Source: Rhodobacter xanthinilyticus
GTDB lineage: Bacteria; Pseudomonadota; Alphaproteobacteria; Rhodobacterales; Rhodobacteraceae
NCBI RefSeq assembly: GCF_001856665.1
Contig: NZ_CP017781.1
Span: 3,430,001 to 3,462,926 of the forward strand
Length of the DNA: 32,926 nt
Direction: 5' to 3'
Shown: piece after piece, positions 8,555 to 17,687 of the stretch
How the letters are laid out: every line of letters starts with the position of its first letter
Position numbering within the stretch: the stretch's first letter is position 1
Program-made: the position numbers and the translations under genes
The notes under the pieces: model-generated
Seen by the model: the letters and a program-made list of their open reading frames with translations, nothing else
Told to the model about the DNA's origin: nothing
Database searches by the model: none

Positions 8555-8893
8555 TCAGAGCGCGTCGTCGTTGGTTTCGCCGGTCCGCACGCGCACCGCT
8601 TGGTTCACATCCAGAACGAAGATCTTGCCGTCGCCGATCTTGTCGGTCTTGGCCGACTTCAGGATCGTGTCGATGACTTCGTCAGCCAGCGCATCGGCGA
8701 CGACGATCTCGAGCTTGATCTTCGGAACGAAATTCACGGCGTATTCGGCGCCACGATAGATCTCGGTATGGCCCGACTGCGCACCGAAGCCCTTGATTTC
8801 AGTCACCATCATGCCGCGCACGCCGATGGCGGTGAGCGCCTCGCGCACCTCCTCGAGCTTGAACGGCTTGATTGCTGCAATGATGAGTTTCAC
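8555..8893 (-). CDS. glnK: Nitrogen regulatory protein PII (GlnK)
   Basis: Small trimeric PII signal protein, 112 residues, that binds ATP/ADP and 2-oxoglutarate and controls AmtB and other nitrogen targets. The start codon is GTG at 8893, supported by AGGAAGG upstream and by the exact family N-terminus (MKLIIAAIKPFKLEEVREAL). The T-loop contains YRGAEYAVNFVPK with Tyr51, the residue uridylylated by GlnD. The B-loop region TDKIGDGKIFVLDV and C-loop region RVRTGETNDDAL are both intact. It is first gene of the glnK-amtB operon; upstream DNA contains inverted repeats that may bind NtrC. GlnK rather than GlnB is called from the amtB linkage. Confidence 0.97.
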   Translation of the reverse strand: MKLIIAAIKPFKLEEVREALTAIGVRGMMVTEIKGFGAQSGHTEIYRGAEYAVNFVPKIKLEIVVADALADEVIDTILKSAKTDKIGDGKIFVLDVNQAVRVRTGETNDDAL

Positions 8894-9000
8894 TGGTGAT
8901 CCCTTCCTAATGTCAGCAGCTCTTGGCACCTCTGCGGGCACCCACGCCGTCAGAAGGCCCACAAAGCCCCTTTGAGACAAGAAATCCCCGCCGCCCCGCC

Positions 9001-9074
9001 GTGCTGCGCCGCCGCATAAATTGGCGAAAACGCATAATTTGTGCGCAATGCCTAAAATTGAGGCGCAGCACAAA
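9001..9074. promoter_or_regulatory. Nested inverted repeats in the glnK / PBP divergent intergenic region
   Basis: GTGCTGCGCC (9001-9010) is repeated perfectly in inverted orientation as GGCGCAGCAC (9062-9071). A second pair, TTTGTGC (9038-9044) and GCACAAA (9068-9074), shares the right arm. The enclosed DNA is AT-rich and contains the near-direct repeat GCATAAATTGGCG / GCATAATTTGTGCG. This sits about 110-180 bases upstream of glnK, where nitrogen regulators such as NtrC act in related bacteria. The GTGC/GCAC half-sites resemble NtrC half-sites, but no full NtrC consensus is present. Confidence 0.4.
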
Positions 9075-9154
9075 CCGAATCGTGATCGCTTGCCGCTCCA
9101 CAAGCCACGCCGGGCAGTGTAACTTGCGCAAAACGGCAGGCATCGGATCACGAC

Positions 9155-11338
9155 ATGGCAGGAACAGACGGGCGGCGCGGGCCGCTGGTGGCGGAAAAGC
9201 GCTATGCGGGGGCAGCAAAGCCCGCCGCCGCGAAAAAGGCCGCCGCAAAGCCCCCCGCGAAGGCCCCGCGCCCCGCCAAGCGCAAGATGGGCCCGATCCG
9301 CCGCGCCATCCTTGGCGTCTTCGGCTTTTTCACCCGCATCATCTGGGGCGCGGCCTGGCGTCTCGGCGCGGTGCTGGCGCTGATCCTCGGCCTCGCGACC
9401 TTCTACTATTACTCCAGCCTGCCGCCGGTCTCGAAACTGCTCGACGGGCGCTACCGGGGCTCGGTCACGCTGCTGGACCGCAACGATCAGGTCTTCGCCT
9501 GGCGCGGCGAGACCTTCGGCGGCCAGATTACCGCGCAAAACGTCTCGCCCTGGCTGCGCGACGCGATCATCGCCACCGAGGACCGCCGCTTTTATCATCA
9601 TTTCGGCGTCAGCCCGCGCGGCATCGCCTCGGCGATCGCGATCAACCTGCGCGAGGGCCGCGGCCCGCTCGAGGGCAACGGCGGCTCGACGATCACCCAG
9701 CAGGTCGCGAAACTGCTCTGCCTCGGCGTCGCCTACGACCCCGCGCAATGGAAGACCGAGGCCGCCTATGAGGACGATTGCCGCTCGGGCGGGGTGAAGC
9801 GCAAGATCAAGGAGATCCCCTACGCGCTGGCGATGGAGGTCAAGTATAGCAAGGACGAGATCCTCACGATCTACCTCAACCGCGCCTATCTCGGCGCCGG
9901 CGCGCGCGGCTTCGAGGCCGCGGCGCAGCGCTATTTCGGCGTGTCGGCGGCGAATGTGAACCCGCAACAGGCGGCGATGCTCGCGGGCCTTCTGAAGGCG
10001 CCCTCGCGCTATGCGCCCACCACCAACCTGCAACGTTCGCAGGAGCGCGCGGGCATGGTGCTTGCGCTGATGCATGAGCAGGGCTTTTTGACCGACCGCG
10101 AATGGCTGACCGCGCGCGAGGCGCCCGCCACGCTCTCCGAGGCCGCGCAGGCCCGGGCGGGCGGCTATTTCGCCGATTGGGTGATGGATACCACCCCCGA
10201 TTTCCTCTCCAAGCAGACCACCGAGGACGTGATCATCCACACCACCCTCGATCCGCGCATCCAGACCGCCGCCGAAGAGGCGCTCAAGGCGATCTTCGAG
10301 ACCAAGGTGAAAGAGGGCTCGGAGGCGGAGGCCGCGGTCGTGGTGATGTCGGCCGATGGCGCGGTGCGCGCGATGATCGGCGGGCGCAAGACCAAGGTCT
10401 CGGGCGCCTTCAACCGCGCGACCCAGGCCAAGCGCCAGACCGGCTCGACCTTCAAACCCTTCGTCTACGCCGCCGCGCTCGACATGGGCTGGACGCCCGA
10501 CACGATCGTCGAGGACGCGCCGCTGACGATCAATGTGAAGGGCTCGGGGCCCTGGTCGCCGAAGAACTACACCAAGGAATTCCTCGGGCCGATCCCGCTG
10601 TGGAAGGCGCTCGCGGAATCGGTGAACACGGCAACGGTGCGGGTCAGCCAGGCGGTCGGGCTCGATGCGGTGCGCCAGGTCGCCTCGGATTTCGGCTTCG
10701 CCTCTGACCTGGCCGCGGGGCCGGCGGTGGCGCTCGGGGTCTCGGAATCGACGCTGATCGAGATGACCGGCGCCTTCGCGGGGATCCTGAACGGCGGCTC
10801 CTCGGTGAAACCCTACGGGCTGACCGAACTGCGGCTGAAGGGCGACAACGAGCCGCTTTTCGGCGCGGGCGGCGGCATGGGCGACCGGGTGATCTCGGAG
10901 AAAGCCGCGCGCGAGCTGATGTGGATGATGAATCAAGGGGTTGAGCTCGGCACCGGGCGGCGGGCGCGGCTCGACGGGCATCAAGTCGCGGGCAAGACCG
11001 GCACCACCCAGGCCGCGCGCGACGCCTGGTTCATCGGCTTCACGGCGGATTATGTCGCGGGCGTCTGGATGGGCTATGACGACAACCGCCCGCTCTCTGG
11101 CGTGACGGGCGGCGGGCTGCCGGCCGAGATCTGGCATGAGGTGATGACCCGCGTCGAGGAGGGTGTGCCGGGCACGCCGCTGCCGATGGCCGACCCCTCC
11201 GAATGGCGCAGCGCCCCCGCCCCGGTCTTTGCCGGCGAGACGCAGAGCTCGGGCGGCCAGCCGCGCCCGCAGGGCCAGGCCCCGCGCGACGACACGATCG
11301 TGGGCGAGATCCTGCGCGCGCTGATGGGCGGCAACTGA
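9155..11338 (+). CDS. Bifunctional penicillin-binding protein, PBP1A type (glycosyltransferase + transpeptidase)
   Basis: Inner-membrane peptidoglycan synthase of 727 residues. A basic, Ala/Lys/Pro-rich cytoplasmic N-terminus (1-50) precedes a membrane helix at about 68-88. The GT51 glycosyltransferase domain (about 100-290) has IIATEDRRFYHHFGVSPRG with catalytic Glu142, GGSTITQQVAKLL, and LNRAYLGAGARGFEAAAQRYF. The transpeptidase domain has STFK (Ser431, Lys434), SVN (489-491) and KTGT (614-617), so both activities look intact. Between KLL and RKIKE there is an insertion of about 20 residues with Cys189 and Cys209, which the enterobacterial PBP1A lacks. The start has only a weak ribosome site. 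Divergent from glnK and convergent with mlaC, with 9 bases between stops. Confidence 0.93.
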   Translation: MAGTDGRRGPLVAEKRYAGAAKPAAAKKAAAKPPAKAPRPAKRKMGPIRRAILGVFGFFTRIIWGAAWRLGAVLALILGLATFYYYSSLPPVSKLLDGRYRGSVTLLDRNDQVFAWRGETFGGQITAQNVSPWLRDAIIATEDRRFYHHFGVSPRGIASAIAINLREGRGPLEGNGGSTITQQVAKLLCLGVAYDPAQWKTEAAYEDDCRSGGVKRKIKEIPYALAMEVKYSKDEILTIYLNRAYLGAGARGFEAAAQRYFGVSAANVNPQQAAMLAGLLKAPSRYAPTTNLQRSQERAGMVLALMHEQGFLTDREWLTAREAPATLSEAAQARAGGYFADWVMDTTPDFLSKQTTEDVIIHTTLDPRIQTAAEEALKAIFETKVKEGSEAEAAVVVMSADGAVRAMIGGRKTKVSGAFNRATQAKRQTGSTFKPFVYAAALDMGWTPDTIVEDAPLTINVKGSGPWSPKNYTKEFLGPIPLWKALAESVNTATVRVSQAVGLDAVRQVASDFGFASDLAAGPAVALGVSESTLIEMTGAFAGILNGGSSVKPYGLTELRLKGDNEPLFGAGGGMGDRVISEKAARELMWMMNQGVELGTGRRARLDGHQVAGKTGTTQAARDAWFIGFTADYVAGVWMGYDDNRPLSGVTGGGLPAEIWHEVMTRVEEGVPGTPLPMADPSEWRSAPAPVFAGETQSSGGQPRPQGQAPRDDTIVGEILRALMGGN

Positions 11339-11347
11339 GGCCTTCCT

Positions 11348-11974
11348 TCAGCCCGCCGTCTTCAGATCCGCGATCAGCGCGTCGAGGCTGCCGCGGCGCC
11401 GGTCGAGCATCGCGCCGATCTCGGTGCGCTCGGAGGCGAGCATGTTCACGCCCTCGATGATCAGGTTGAAGAACTTGTCCTTGCCGGATTTGTCCGAGAC
11501 CTGCCAGAGCACCTCGAAGGGCGCCTGCCCGCTCATATAGGCGATGGATTTCACCTCATAGAAGCTGCTCACCGCCCGCGCGCCCTGCACCTCGAAGCGC
11601 GTGCCGATGAACTCGCGGAAGCGCTTGCCGTATTTGCGCGCGAGATAGCCGCGGAAGGCGGTGGTGAAGGCCGCCATCTGCGCCGAACTCGCCGCGCGCG
11701 CCGCAACGCCGAGCGCCGAGCGCGCGATCACCGGCACATCGGCGTAGGTCGCGAAGATCCGCTCGAAATCGGCGTAGAGCGCGGCGCCGGTCTTGCCCGA
11801 GGCGATGGCGCGGTTCACATCGGCCACCGTGCGCTCGATCAGCGCGCGCGCCGCGGCATCGGTGAGCGCGAAAGCCGCCGCCGGGAAGAGCGCCGCCACC
11901 ACCGCCCCCGCGCCAAGGCCCAGCGCCGCGCGGCGGCCGAAATCACTCGTGATAGGGGTCCTCATAGGGGTCAT
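11348..11974 (-). CDS. mlaC: Periplasmic phospholipid-binding protein MlaC (Ttg2D/ABC transporter substrate-binding)
   Basis: MlaC shuttles phospholipids between the outer-membrane MlaA complex and the inner-membrane MlaFEDB transporter to keep lipid asymmetry. The 208-residue product has a Tat-like leader (DFGRRAALGLGAGAVVAALFPAAAFA) and then the family pattern: repeated helices (ARALIERTVADVNRAIAS), YADVPVIARSALGVAARAA, FRGYLARKYGKRFREF, FEVLWQVSDKSGKDKFFNLIIEGVNM and RTEIGAMLDRRRGSLDALIADL. The start at 11974 (MTPMRTPITS) is set by GGAGG six bases upstream, which lies inside mlaA; the two genes overlap by 32 bases. The inner-membrane Mla components are not in this window. Confidence 0.92.
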   Translation of the reverse strand: MTPMRTPITSDFGRRAALGLGAGAVVAALFPAAAFALTDAAARALIERTVADVNRAIASGKTGAALYADFERIFATYADVPVIARSALGVAARAASSAQMAAFTTAFRGYLARKYGKRFREFIGTRFEVQGARAVSSFYEVKSIAYMSGQAPFEVLWQVSDKSGKDKFFNLIIEGVNMLASERTEIGAMLDRRRGSLDALIADLKTAG

Positions 11975-12689
11975 AGCTGTCCTCCGCTGCTGTCTGCCCG
12001 AGCTCATGGCGACGGCTTTGCAGATAATAGAGCCGCGTCTGGGCATAGCTGTCGGCGCTGTCGTAAAGCACCGAATCGATCGTATCGCCATAGCGCTGCC
12101 GGTCGCCGATCCGCCCGGCCATCTTGACGCCCGCCGCCACCTGCGCCTCGGTGCCGCGCAGCGTGAAATTGAGCGGGTCGATCACCAGATCGACGACCCG
12201 GCCCAGCGCGTCACGCTCGGTCGAGGGGCCGAGCACCGGCAGCTCGACATAGGCCCCCTCGCCCCAGCCCCAGCGCGCCAGCGTCGCGCCGAAATCGGTC
12301 GAGGCCTCCTGCACGCCCATCGCCCCCGCCGGATCGAAGACCCCCGCCAGCCCGATCGTCGAGTTGATCACGAAGCGCAGACTGTTTCGCACCGCATGCT
12401 CGCCCTCCGCCTGCAGGAGCGAATTCACCACCGCCGCCGGCAGCCCGAGGTTATTTGCCGCATTCGAGGCCGCGCGCCCGACCGGCCCGGGCAGGCTCGC
12501 GCGGCGCAGAGCCAGCGAGTCGATCTTGGTATTGAGCGCATGGACGCGGCGGTTTTGCGCCTCGTAAGGATCCCAGATCTCGCCCGGCGCGGGCGGTTTG
12601 CCCCCACATCCGGCCAAGACAGCCGCGATCACCGCAAAGGTCACGGCGCGCAACGGCATCTTCCGGCTTTGGGTCTTCCGCTCGATCAT
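11943..12689 (-). CDS. mlaA: Outer-membrane lipoprotein MlaA (VacJ)
   Basis: MlaA sits in the inner leaflet of the outer membrane and removes misplaced phospholipids. A lipoprotein signal ends in LAGC (lipobox cysteine). The mature protein starts with family features: WDPYEAQNRRVHALNTKIDSLALR, AASNAANNLGLPAAVVNSLLQ, RFVINSTIGLAGVFDPAGAMG, DFGATLARWGWGEGAYVELPVLGPST-RD, GRVVDLVIDPL and DSYAQTRLYYLQSR. The exact start is uncertain: ATG at 12689 (MIERKTQSRK) is used here; a GTG at 12707 lies only two bases from a GGAGG, and ATG at 12659 would give a minimal 18-residue signal peptide. It overlaps mlaC and is divergent from the type I secretion genes. Confidence 0.9.
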   Translation of the reverse strand: MIERKTQSRKMPLRAVTFAVIAAVLAGCGGKPPAPGEIWDPYEAQNRRVHALNTKIDSLALRRASLPGPVGRAASNAANNLGLPAAVVNSLLQAEGEHAVRNSLRFVINSTIGLAGVFDPAGAMGVQEASTDFGATLARWGWGEGAYVELPVLGPSTERDALGRVVDLVIDPLNFTLRGTEAQVAAGVKMAGRIGDRQRYGDTIDSVLYDSADSYAQTRLYYLQSRRHELGQTAAEDSYDPYEDPYHE

Positions 12690-12843
12690 GGCAATTTCGG
12701 GTGACACCCCCTCCGGTTTCGGCCAAAAGGCTCCCCATCAATTTAGGCAGCCCACCGGCGTGCGGCAAGGTCCGCCCTTGCGACACTCTTGTCCGGGCCT
12801 TAACCCTTTTCAGGCGAGAGTCGCGCAGATCCGAGGAGCGCCC

Positions 12844-14580
12844 ATGAAACCCACCTCCCCTGCCGCCGGTCTGGCCGAACTGCGCGCCGCGCGGAGCCAG
12901 AGCCGCCATCTGTTCTGGTCGGTCGCGCTGTTCTCGGCCTTCGTGAACCTGTTGATGCTGACCGGGCCGCTCTTCATGTTGCAGGTCTATGACCGGGTTC
13001 TGGGCTCGCGCGCGGTGGAGACGCTCACCGCGCTTTTCGTGCTGGTGGTGTTCCTGTTCCTGATGATGGGGCTGCTCGATTACGCGCGCGCGCGGGTCAT
13101 GGCGCGGGTCGGCGCGCGGTTTCAGGCGGCGCTCGAGGCGCGGGTCTTCGACGCGGTCCTGCGCCGTAACGCGATGGCGCCCAACGACCCGGTGGCGCAA
13201 GCCGGCCTGCGCGATCTCGATGCGATCAACCGGCTGCTCTCGGCGCCGGTGTTTCTGGCGCTCTTCGATCTGCCCTGGTCGCCGATCTTCTTCGCGGCGA
13301 TCTTCCTCTTCCACCCGCTGCTCGGCTTTCTCTCGCTCGCGGGCGGGGTGATCCTGATCGCGGTGACGCTGCTCAACCAGCGCCTGACCGCCCGCCCGCT
13401 GCACGCCGCCACCGGCATGCAGATGCAGGCCGAGCGGATGTCGGATCAGCTGCGCGACGAGGCCGAGCTGATCGAGGCGCTCGGCATGCGCGGCGCGAGT
13501 TTCCGGCGCTGGCAGAACGCGCGGCTGAGCGCGATGGAGGCGGGGCTGAAGGCGGCCGATCTCGGCGGCTCCTTCTCGATCTTCGCGCGCACCTTCCGGC
13601 TCTTCCTGCAATCGGCGATGCTCGCGCTCGGCGCCTGGATCGTGCTGCGCGGCGAGATGACGGCGGGGGCGATGATCGCGGGCTCGATCCTGATGGGCCG
13701 GGCGCTCGCGCCGGTCGAACAGGCGGTGGGGCAGTGGATGGTGGTCGCGCGCGCCCATGAGGGCTGGCACCGGCTGGGCGAGCTGCTCGGCTCGATCCCG
13801 GTGGAGCCCGCGCGCACCGCGTTGCCGCGCCCGGCCGCGCGGCTCGAGGTCACCCAGCTCACCGTGGTGCCGCCCGGCGCCTCGGCGGCAACGCTCAGGA
13901 TGGTCAATTTCACCGTCGAGCCCGGTCAGGCGATGGGCATCATCGGCCCCTCGGGTGCGGGCAAATCGACGCTCGCGCGCGCGCTCTGCGGGGTCTGGAA
14001 ACCCTCGGGCGGCGCGATCCGGCTCGATGGCGCCACGCTCTCGCAATATGACCCCGATGTGCTCGGCCAGCTGATCGGCTACCTGCCGCAGCGCGTCACC
14101 CTTTTCGACGGCACGATCGCCGAGAATATCGCGCGCCTCTCCCCCCGCCCCGATGCCGCCAAGGTCGTCGAGGCCGCCAAACGCGCCGCCGCGCATCAGC
14201 TGATCCTCGACCTGCCGCAGGGCTATGACACCCGCGTGAGCCAGGCCGGCGGGCGCCTCTCGGGCGGACAGATCCAGCGCATCGGGCTCGCCCGCGCGCT
14301 TTACGACGACCCGGTGCTGCTCGTGCTCGACGAGCCCAACGCCAACCTCGACAATGAAGGCACCCAGGCGCTCAACACCGCGGTGCGCGCGCTCAAGGCG
14401 GCGGGCGGCGCGGTCCTGATCATGGCGCACCGCCCCAATGCGATCGCGGAATGCGACACGCTTCTCGTGCTCGAGGGCGGCATGCGCCGCGCCTTCGGCC
14501 CGCGCGACGAGGTGCTCAAGGCGATGGTGCAAAACGCCGCCGAACTGACCCGCACGACCAACCCGGGAGGCGCCGCATGA
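12844..14580 (+). CDS. Type I secretion system ABC transporter (PrtD-type permease/ATPase)
   Basis: Fused membrane and ATPase subunit of a type I secretion system, 578 residues. The membrane domain (about 20-310) starts [38 protein letters not shown], which is characteristic of the PrtD/LapB/HlyB group. The ATPase domain has Walker [10 protein letters not shown], the Q-loop in [21 protein letters not shown], the signature [15 protein letters not shown], Walker [10 protein letters not shown] and the switch histidine in MAHRP. There is no N-terminal C39 peptidase domain, so its substrate would carry an uncleaved C-terminal signal. GAGGAG lies five bases before the start. It is coupled by ATGA to the HlyD partner. 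Neither a repeat-in-toxin protein nor a TolC homologue is nearby. Confidence 0.93.
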   Translation: MKPTSPAAGLAELRAARSQSRHLFWSVALFSAFVNLLMLTGPLFMLQVYDRVLGSRAVETLTALFVLVVFLFLMMGLLDYARARVMARVGARFQAALEARVFDAVLRRNAMAPNDPVAQAGLRDLDAINRLLSAPVFLALFDLPWSPIFFAAIFLFHPLLGFLSLAGGVILIAVTLLNQRLTARPLHAATGMQMQAERMSDQLRDEAELIEALGMRGASFRRWQNARLSAMEAGLKAADLGGSFSIFARTFRLFLQSAMLALGAWIVLRGEMTAGAMIAGSILMGRALAPVEQAVGQWMVVARAHEGWHRLGELLGSIPVEPARTALPRPAARLEVTQLTVVPPGASAATLRMVNFTVEPGQAMGIIGPSGAGKSTLARALCGVWKPSGGAIRLDGATLSQYDPDVLGQLIGYLPQRVTLFDGTIAENIARLSPRPDAAKVVEAAKRAAAHQLILDLPQGYDTRVSQAGGRLSGGQIQRIGLARALYDDPVLLVLDEPNANLDNEGTQALNTAVRALKAAGGAVLIMAHRPNAIAECDTLLVLEGGMRRAFGPRDEVLKAMVQNAAELTRTTNPGGAA

Positions 14581-16004
14581 GCCCCGAAGCCGATGACAAG
14601 AGCCCGCGCGCGCTGGTGAGCAAGACCTTCCGGCGCGGCACCGCGCTCGACAAGGCCAAGCCCGCGGCGCTGGCGCAGATCACCCCCGCGAAAGCCGCCC
14701 CCGCCGACGACCCGGCCACACCGAGCGCCCGCCCGGCGCTGCTGATCGGGTTTCTGGCGCTCCTTGCGCTCGTCGGCGGCTTCGGCCTTTGGGCGACGCT
14801 GAGCACGATCGCGGGCGCGGTCGTCGCCTCCGGCCAGGTCGAAGTCGACCAGTCGCGCCAGATCGTCCAGCACCCCGACGGCGGCGTGGTCGCCGAAATC
14901 CTCGTCCATGACGGCGATACGGTCGCGGCCGGCGACACGCTGATCCGCCTCGACGGCGACCTGCTGCGCTCCGAACTCGCGATCGTCGAGGGGCAGTTCT
15001 TCGAGCTGCAAGCCCGCCGCGGCCGGCTCGAAGCCGAGCGCGCCGATCAACCCACCATCGCCTTTTCGCCCGAACTCCTCGCCGCCGCCGCCCGCGACCC
15101 CGATGTCGCCGAGCTGACCGACGGCCAGATGCGGCTCTTCGATGCCCGCCGCGCCACGCTCGCAAAATCGCTCGAACAGCTCGACAAACGCCTCGAACAG
15201 ACCCGCAGCCAGATCTCCGGCATCGAGGCCCAGCTCGCCGCGCTCTCGCGCCAACGCGATCTGATCGGCCAGGAGCTCACCGACCAACGCGGGCTGCTCG
15301 ACCGCGGCCTCGCCCAGGCCTCGCGCGTGCTCGCGCTCGAACGCGAGGCGGCCTCGCTCGACGGTCAGGTCGGCGAGCTCACCGCCCAGCGCGCCCAGGC
15401 CGAGGGCCGGCTGACCGAGATCCAGCTCGAACAGCTCCGCCTCGGCTCGCAACGCCGCGAGGATGCGGAAACCGAGCTGCGCAACATCGGCTACCGCGAG
15501 CTCGAACTCGCCGAGCGCCGCCGCGCGCTGACCGGCCAGATCGAGCGGCTCGACATCCGCGCGCCGGTCTCGGGCGTGGTCTATGCGATGGCGGTGACCA
15601 CGCCGCGCTCGGTGATCCGCCCGGCCGACCCGGTGCTCTACCTGATCCCGCAAGACCGCCCGCTGGTGATCTCGGCCCGCGTCTCGCCGCTCCATATCGA
15701 CGAGATCGGCATCGGCCAGCCGGTGACGCTGCGCTTCTCCGCCTTCTCGGGCCGCACGACGCCGCAACTCTTTGGCCAGGTTACGAAAATCTCGGCGGAC
15801 GCGTTCACCGACGAAGCCACGCGGATGAGCTATTACCGCGCCGAGGTGGAGCTCAACCCCGGCGAGATGGACAAGATCGCGGGGCTGAAACTGCTGCCCG
15901 GCATGCCCGCCGAGGTCTATATCCGCACCGGGGAGCGCTCGCCGATGGCTTACCTGATCAAGCCCTTCGCAGATTACTTCAACCGCGCCTTCCGCGAGAA
16001 TTAA
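14577..16004 (+). CDS. HlyD-family type I secretion periplasmic adaptor (PrtE type)
   Basis: Adaptor joining the ABC transporter to an outer-membrane channel. It is 475 residues with a cytoplasmic, Lys/Ala-rich N-terminus (1-52) and one membrane helix ([22 protein letters not shown]). The lipoyl half is [39 protein letters not shown], followed by a long coiled-coil hairpin of alternating Leu, Glu and Arg (about 120-320). The second lipoyl half is [13 protein letters not shown], with a β-barrel ([27 protein letters not shown]) and the family C-terminus [28 protein letters not shown]. The start overlaps the ABC stop as ATGA. Its stop shares the bases TTAA with the stop of the convergent transglycosylase gene, so no terminator separates them. 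Confidence 0.94.
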   Translation: MSPEADDKSPRALVSKTFRRGTALDKAKPAALAQITPAKAAPADDPATPSARPALLIGFLALLALVGGFGLWATLSTIAGAVVASGQVEVDQSRQIVQHPDGGVVAEILVHDGDTVAAGDTLIRLDGDLLRSELAIVEGQFFELQARRGRLEAERADQPTIAFSPELLAAAARDPDVAELTDGQMRLFDARRATLAKSLEQLDKRLEQTRSQISGIEAQLAALSRQRDLIGQELTDQRGLLDRGLAQASRVLALEREAASLDGQVGELTAQRAQAEGRLTEIQLEQLRLGSQRREDAETELRNIGYRELELAERRRALTGQIERLDIRAPVSGVVYAMAVTTPRSVIRPADPVLYLIPQDRPLVISARVSPLHIDEIGIGQPVTLRFSAFSGRTTPQLFGQVTKISADAFTDEATRMSYYRAEVELNPGEMDKIAGLKLLPGMPAEVYIRTGERSPMAYLIKPFADYFNRAFREN

Positions 16005-17167
16005 AGCCCGCGGAGCAGCGCCGCGGTGGGCCAGGCATCGGCCGGCAGGCCGAGCCGCGCCTGCTCGCGCTGCACCGCAACCCGCGTGCGCGCGCCCAGG
16101 ATCCCGTCGATCGGCCCGACATCATGGCCGCGCGCGGCGAGCTTTTGCTGCAAGGCCTTCATCTGCTCGGCGCCGAGGCCCGGCTCCGGCGCGCGCGGAT
16201 CGAACTTCGGCGCGCCCTCGAGCCGGGTCGCGAAATAGGCCGCGGTGGTGACGTAAACGAAGCTCTGGTTCCAGTTGAAGAGCACCCGGAAATTCGGGAA
16301 GACCATGAAGGCCGGCCCCTTGCGCCCCATCGGCAACAGGATCGAGCCCTTGCCCGGCGCGAGCGCCCCGCTGCGCGCGCGCACCCCCATCCGCGCCCAA
16401 TCGGCGGTGGAAAGCTCGTGATCAAGCCCGGTTTTCGACCAATCAAGCCCCTCCGGCACCACGATCTCCTGCATCCAGGGCTCGCCCGCGCGCCAGCCCA
16501 TCCCCGCGATCATCTTCGCCCCCGACATCAGCGCATCGGGCGCCGAGCCCTTCAGGTTCACATGCCCGTCGCCGTCGCCATCGACCCCGTTGCGCAAGAT
16601 ATCCTCGGGCAGCATCTGGACCTGACCGATCTCGCCCGCCCAGGCGCCAAGGTTGCGCGCCGGGTCGAAATCGCCGCGCCGGTAAAGCTCGGCCGCGGCC
16701 AGAACCTGCGGGCGGAAAAGCTCGGGGCGGCGGCAATCATGGGCGAGCGTGACCAGCGCATCACGCGTGTTGAAATCGCCCTGCACCGCGCCGAAATCGG
16801 TCTCGAGCCCCCAGAACGCCAGCAAAACCCCGCGCGAAACGCCATAGTCCCGCTCCGCCCGGGCGAAGACATCGGCGTATTTCTGCGCCATGCGCGCGCC
16901 GTTGGCGAGCCGGTTCTGGCTGATCACCGAGCCGGAGAAAGCGATGAAATCCTTACGAAAAACGCCCTGCGCCCGATCGGCGCGCAAAACCTTCTGATCG
17001 AGGCGCGCGCCGCGCAGGAAGCCATCGGCCTGCGCCGCCGAGAGCCCGCGGCCCTGCATTTCGGCCTTCAGCCCGCCCAGAAAGGCGCCGAAATCGCCGC
17101 CGCATTGCGCGAAAGCGCCCCCCGGCACGCTGAGAGCCACAGTGAAAGCCAAAGCCAGACGACGCAT
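16001..17167 (-). CDS. Lytic murein transglycosylase (MltB/SLT_2 type) with peptidoglycan-binding domain
   Basis: Periplasmic enzyme that cleaves the glycan strand of peptidoglycan to 1,6-anhydro products. The 388-residue protein has a Sec signal peptide ([20 protein letters not shown]) and a catalytic domain in which [16 protein letters not shown] carries the catalytic glutamate. [38 protein letters not shown] and the [24 protein letters not shown] block are all typical of the MltB group. The C-terminal domain (about 325-388: [28 protein letters not shown]) is a PG_binding_1 module. The start at 17167 follows AGGAGG with ideal spacing; upstream in-frame residues are not needed. No lipobox is visible, so it is probably soluble in the periplasm. 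Confidence 0.92.
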   Translation of the reverse strand: MRRLALAFTVALSVPGGAFAQCGGDFGAFLGGLKAEMQGRGLSAAQADGFLRGARLDQKVLRADRAQGVFRKDFIAFSGSVISQNRLANGARMAQKYADVFARAERDYGVSRGVLLAFWGLETDFGAVQGDFNTRDALVTLAHDCRRPELFRPQVLAAAELYRRGDFDPARNLGAWAGEIGQVQMLPEDILRNGVDGDGDGHVNLKGSAPDALMSGAKMIAGMGWRAGEPWMQEIVVPEGLDWSKTGLDHELSTADWARMGVRARSGALAPGKGSILLPMGRKGPAFMVFPNFRVLFNWNQSFVYVTTAAYFATRLEGAPKFDPRAPEPGLGAEQMKALQQKLAARGHDVGPIDGILGARTRVAVQREQARLGLPADAWPTAALLRGL

Positions 17168-17339
17168 GGAAACCTCCTGAACCAACTGACGCGACGCTAC
17201 CCGCGCCGCCCCGTTCAGGCAACCGCGTTGCAGCGCGGGCACGGGCGCGCGAATTCGGCGCGCGCAAGGGTTTGGTTAACTTGATTTTTACAATGCAGGA
17301 CACAGGATTACAGGAGGGAGACGGCTCTGGGAGGAGAAC

Positions 17340-17687
17340 ATGGAATTCCTGCCGAAAGATCTGGTCGCGGCGATGCGCGCGGCCCAAACGCGCGAAACGG
17401 GGCGCCGGTCGCGGCTGCGCGTCGTGGCGGGCGATGCGGTCTGGCCGGTGCTGCGGCGCTGGCGGGGCGGCTTTGCGCTCAACGCGGCGGAGGTGTCGCA
17501 TCTGCGCGGGCTCGTCGAGCTGTATGAGGGCGGGCGCCATATCGCGACGGCGCTGATCGTCGCCTCGGAGATCGAAGGCGGCGAGCTGATCTGTTCGGTC
17601 AAGCGCGAAACCCTGGTGACCGACCGCGCGGCGCTCGATTTTGTCCGCGCGGCCAATGCGCCCGTGGGCTACCTGCCCCCGGCGTGA
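17340..17687 (+). CDS. Hypothetical protein, 115 residues
   Basis: I do not recognise this protein. A strong ribosome site (GAGGAG) precedes the start, and codon use matches its neighbours, so it is very probably expressed. The predicted product is soluble, with no signal peptide or membrane helix: MEFLPKDLVAAMRAAQ, a basic stretch (RRSRLRVVAGDAVWPVLRRW), then GGFALNAAEVSHLRGLVELYEGGRHIATALIVASEIEGGELICSVKRETLVTDRAALDF. The second half looks like a small α/β fold with several β-strands. Its stop codon directly abuts the stop of the convergent MalY/PatB gene (no base between). An AT-rich stretch before it (around 17270-17295) may hold its promoter. Function cannot be inferred from position. 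Confidence 0.8.
   Translation: MEFLPKDLVAAMRAAQTRETGRRSRLRVVAGDAVWPVLRRWRGGFALNAAEVSHLRGLVELYEGGRHIATALIVASEIEGGELICSVKRETLVTDRAALDFVRAANAPVGYLPPA

Noticed and set aside
8920-8950. Possible sigma-54 promoter (TTGGCAC...GCGG) upstream of glnK
   Set aside because: It points away from glnK and lacks the GC of the -12 element at the right spacing.
8555-11137. An 860-codon minus-strand open frame covering the PBP gene
   Set aside because: It is the in-frame upstream extension of glnK antisense to the PBP coding region. The composition (Arg/Ala/Gly/Asp/His-rich, no domain) is that of a GC-rich shadow frame; the PBP on the other strand has all its catalytic motifs.
16001-16004. Shared TTAA stop between adaptor and transglycosylase as a special signal
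   Set aside because: Overlapping convergent stops are common in compact genomes; no other structure is present there.
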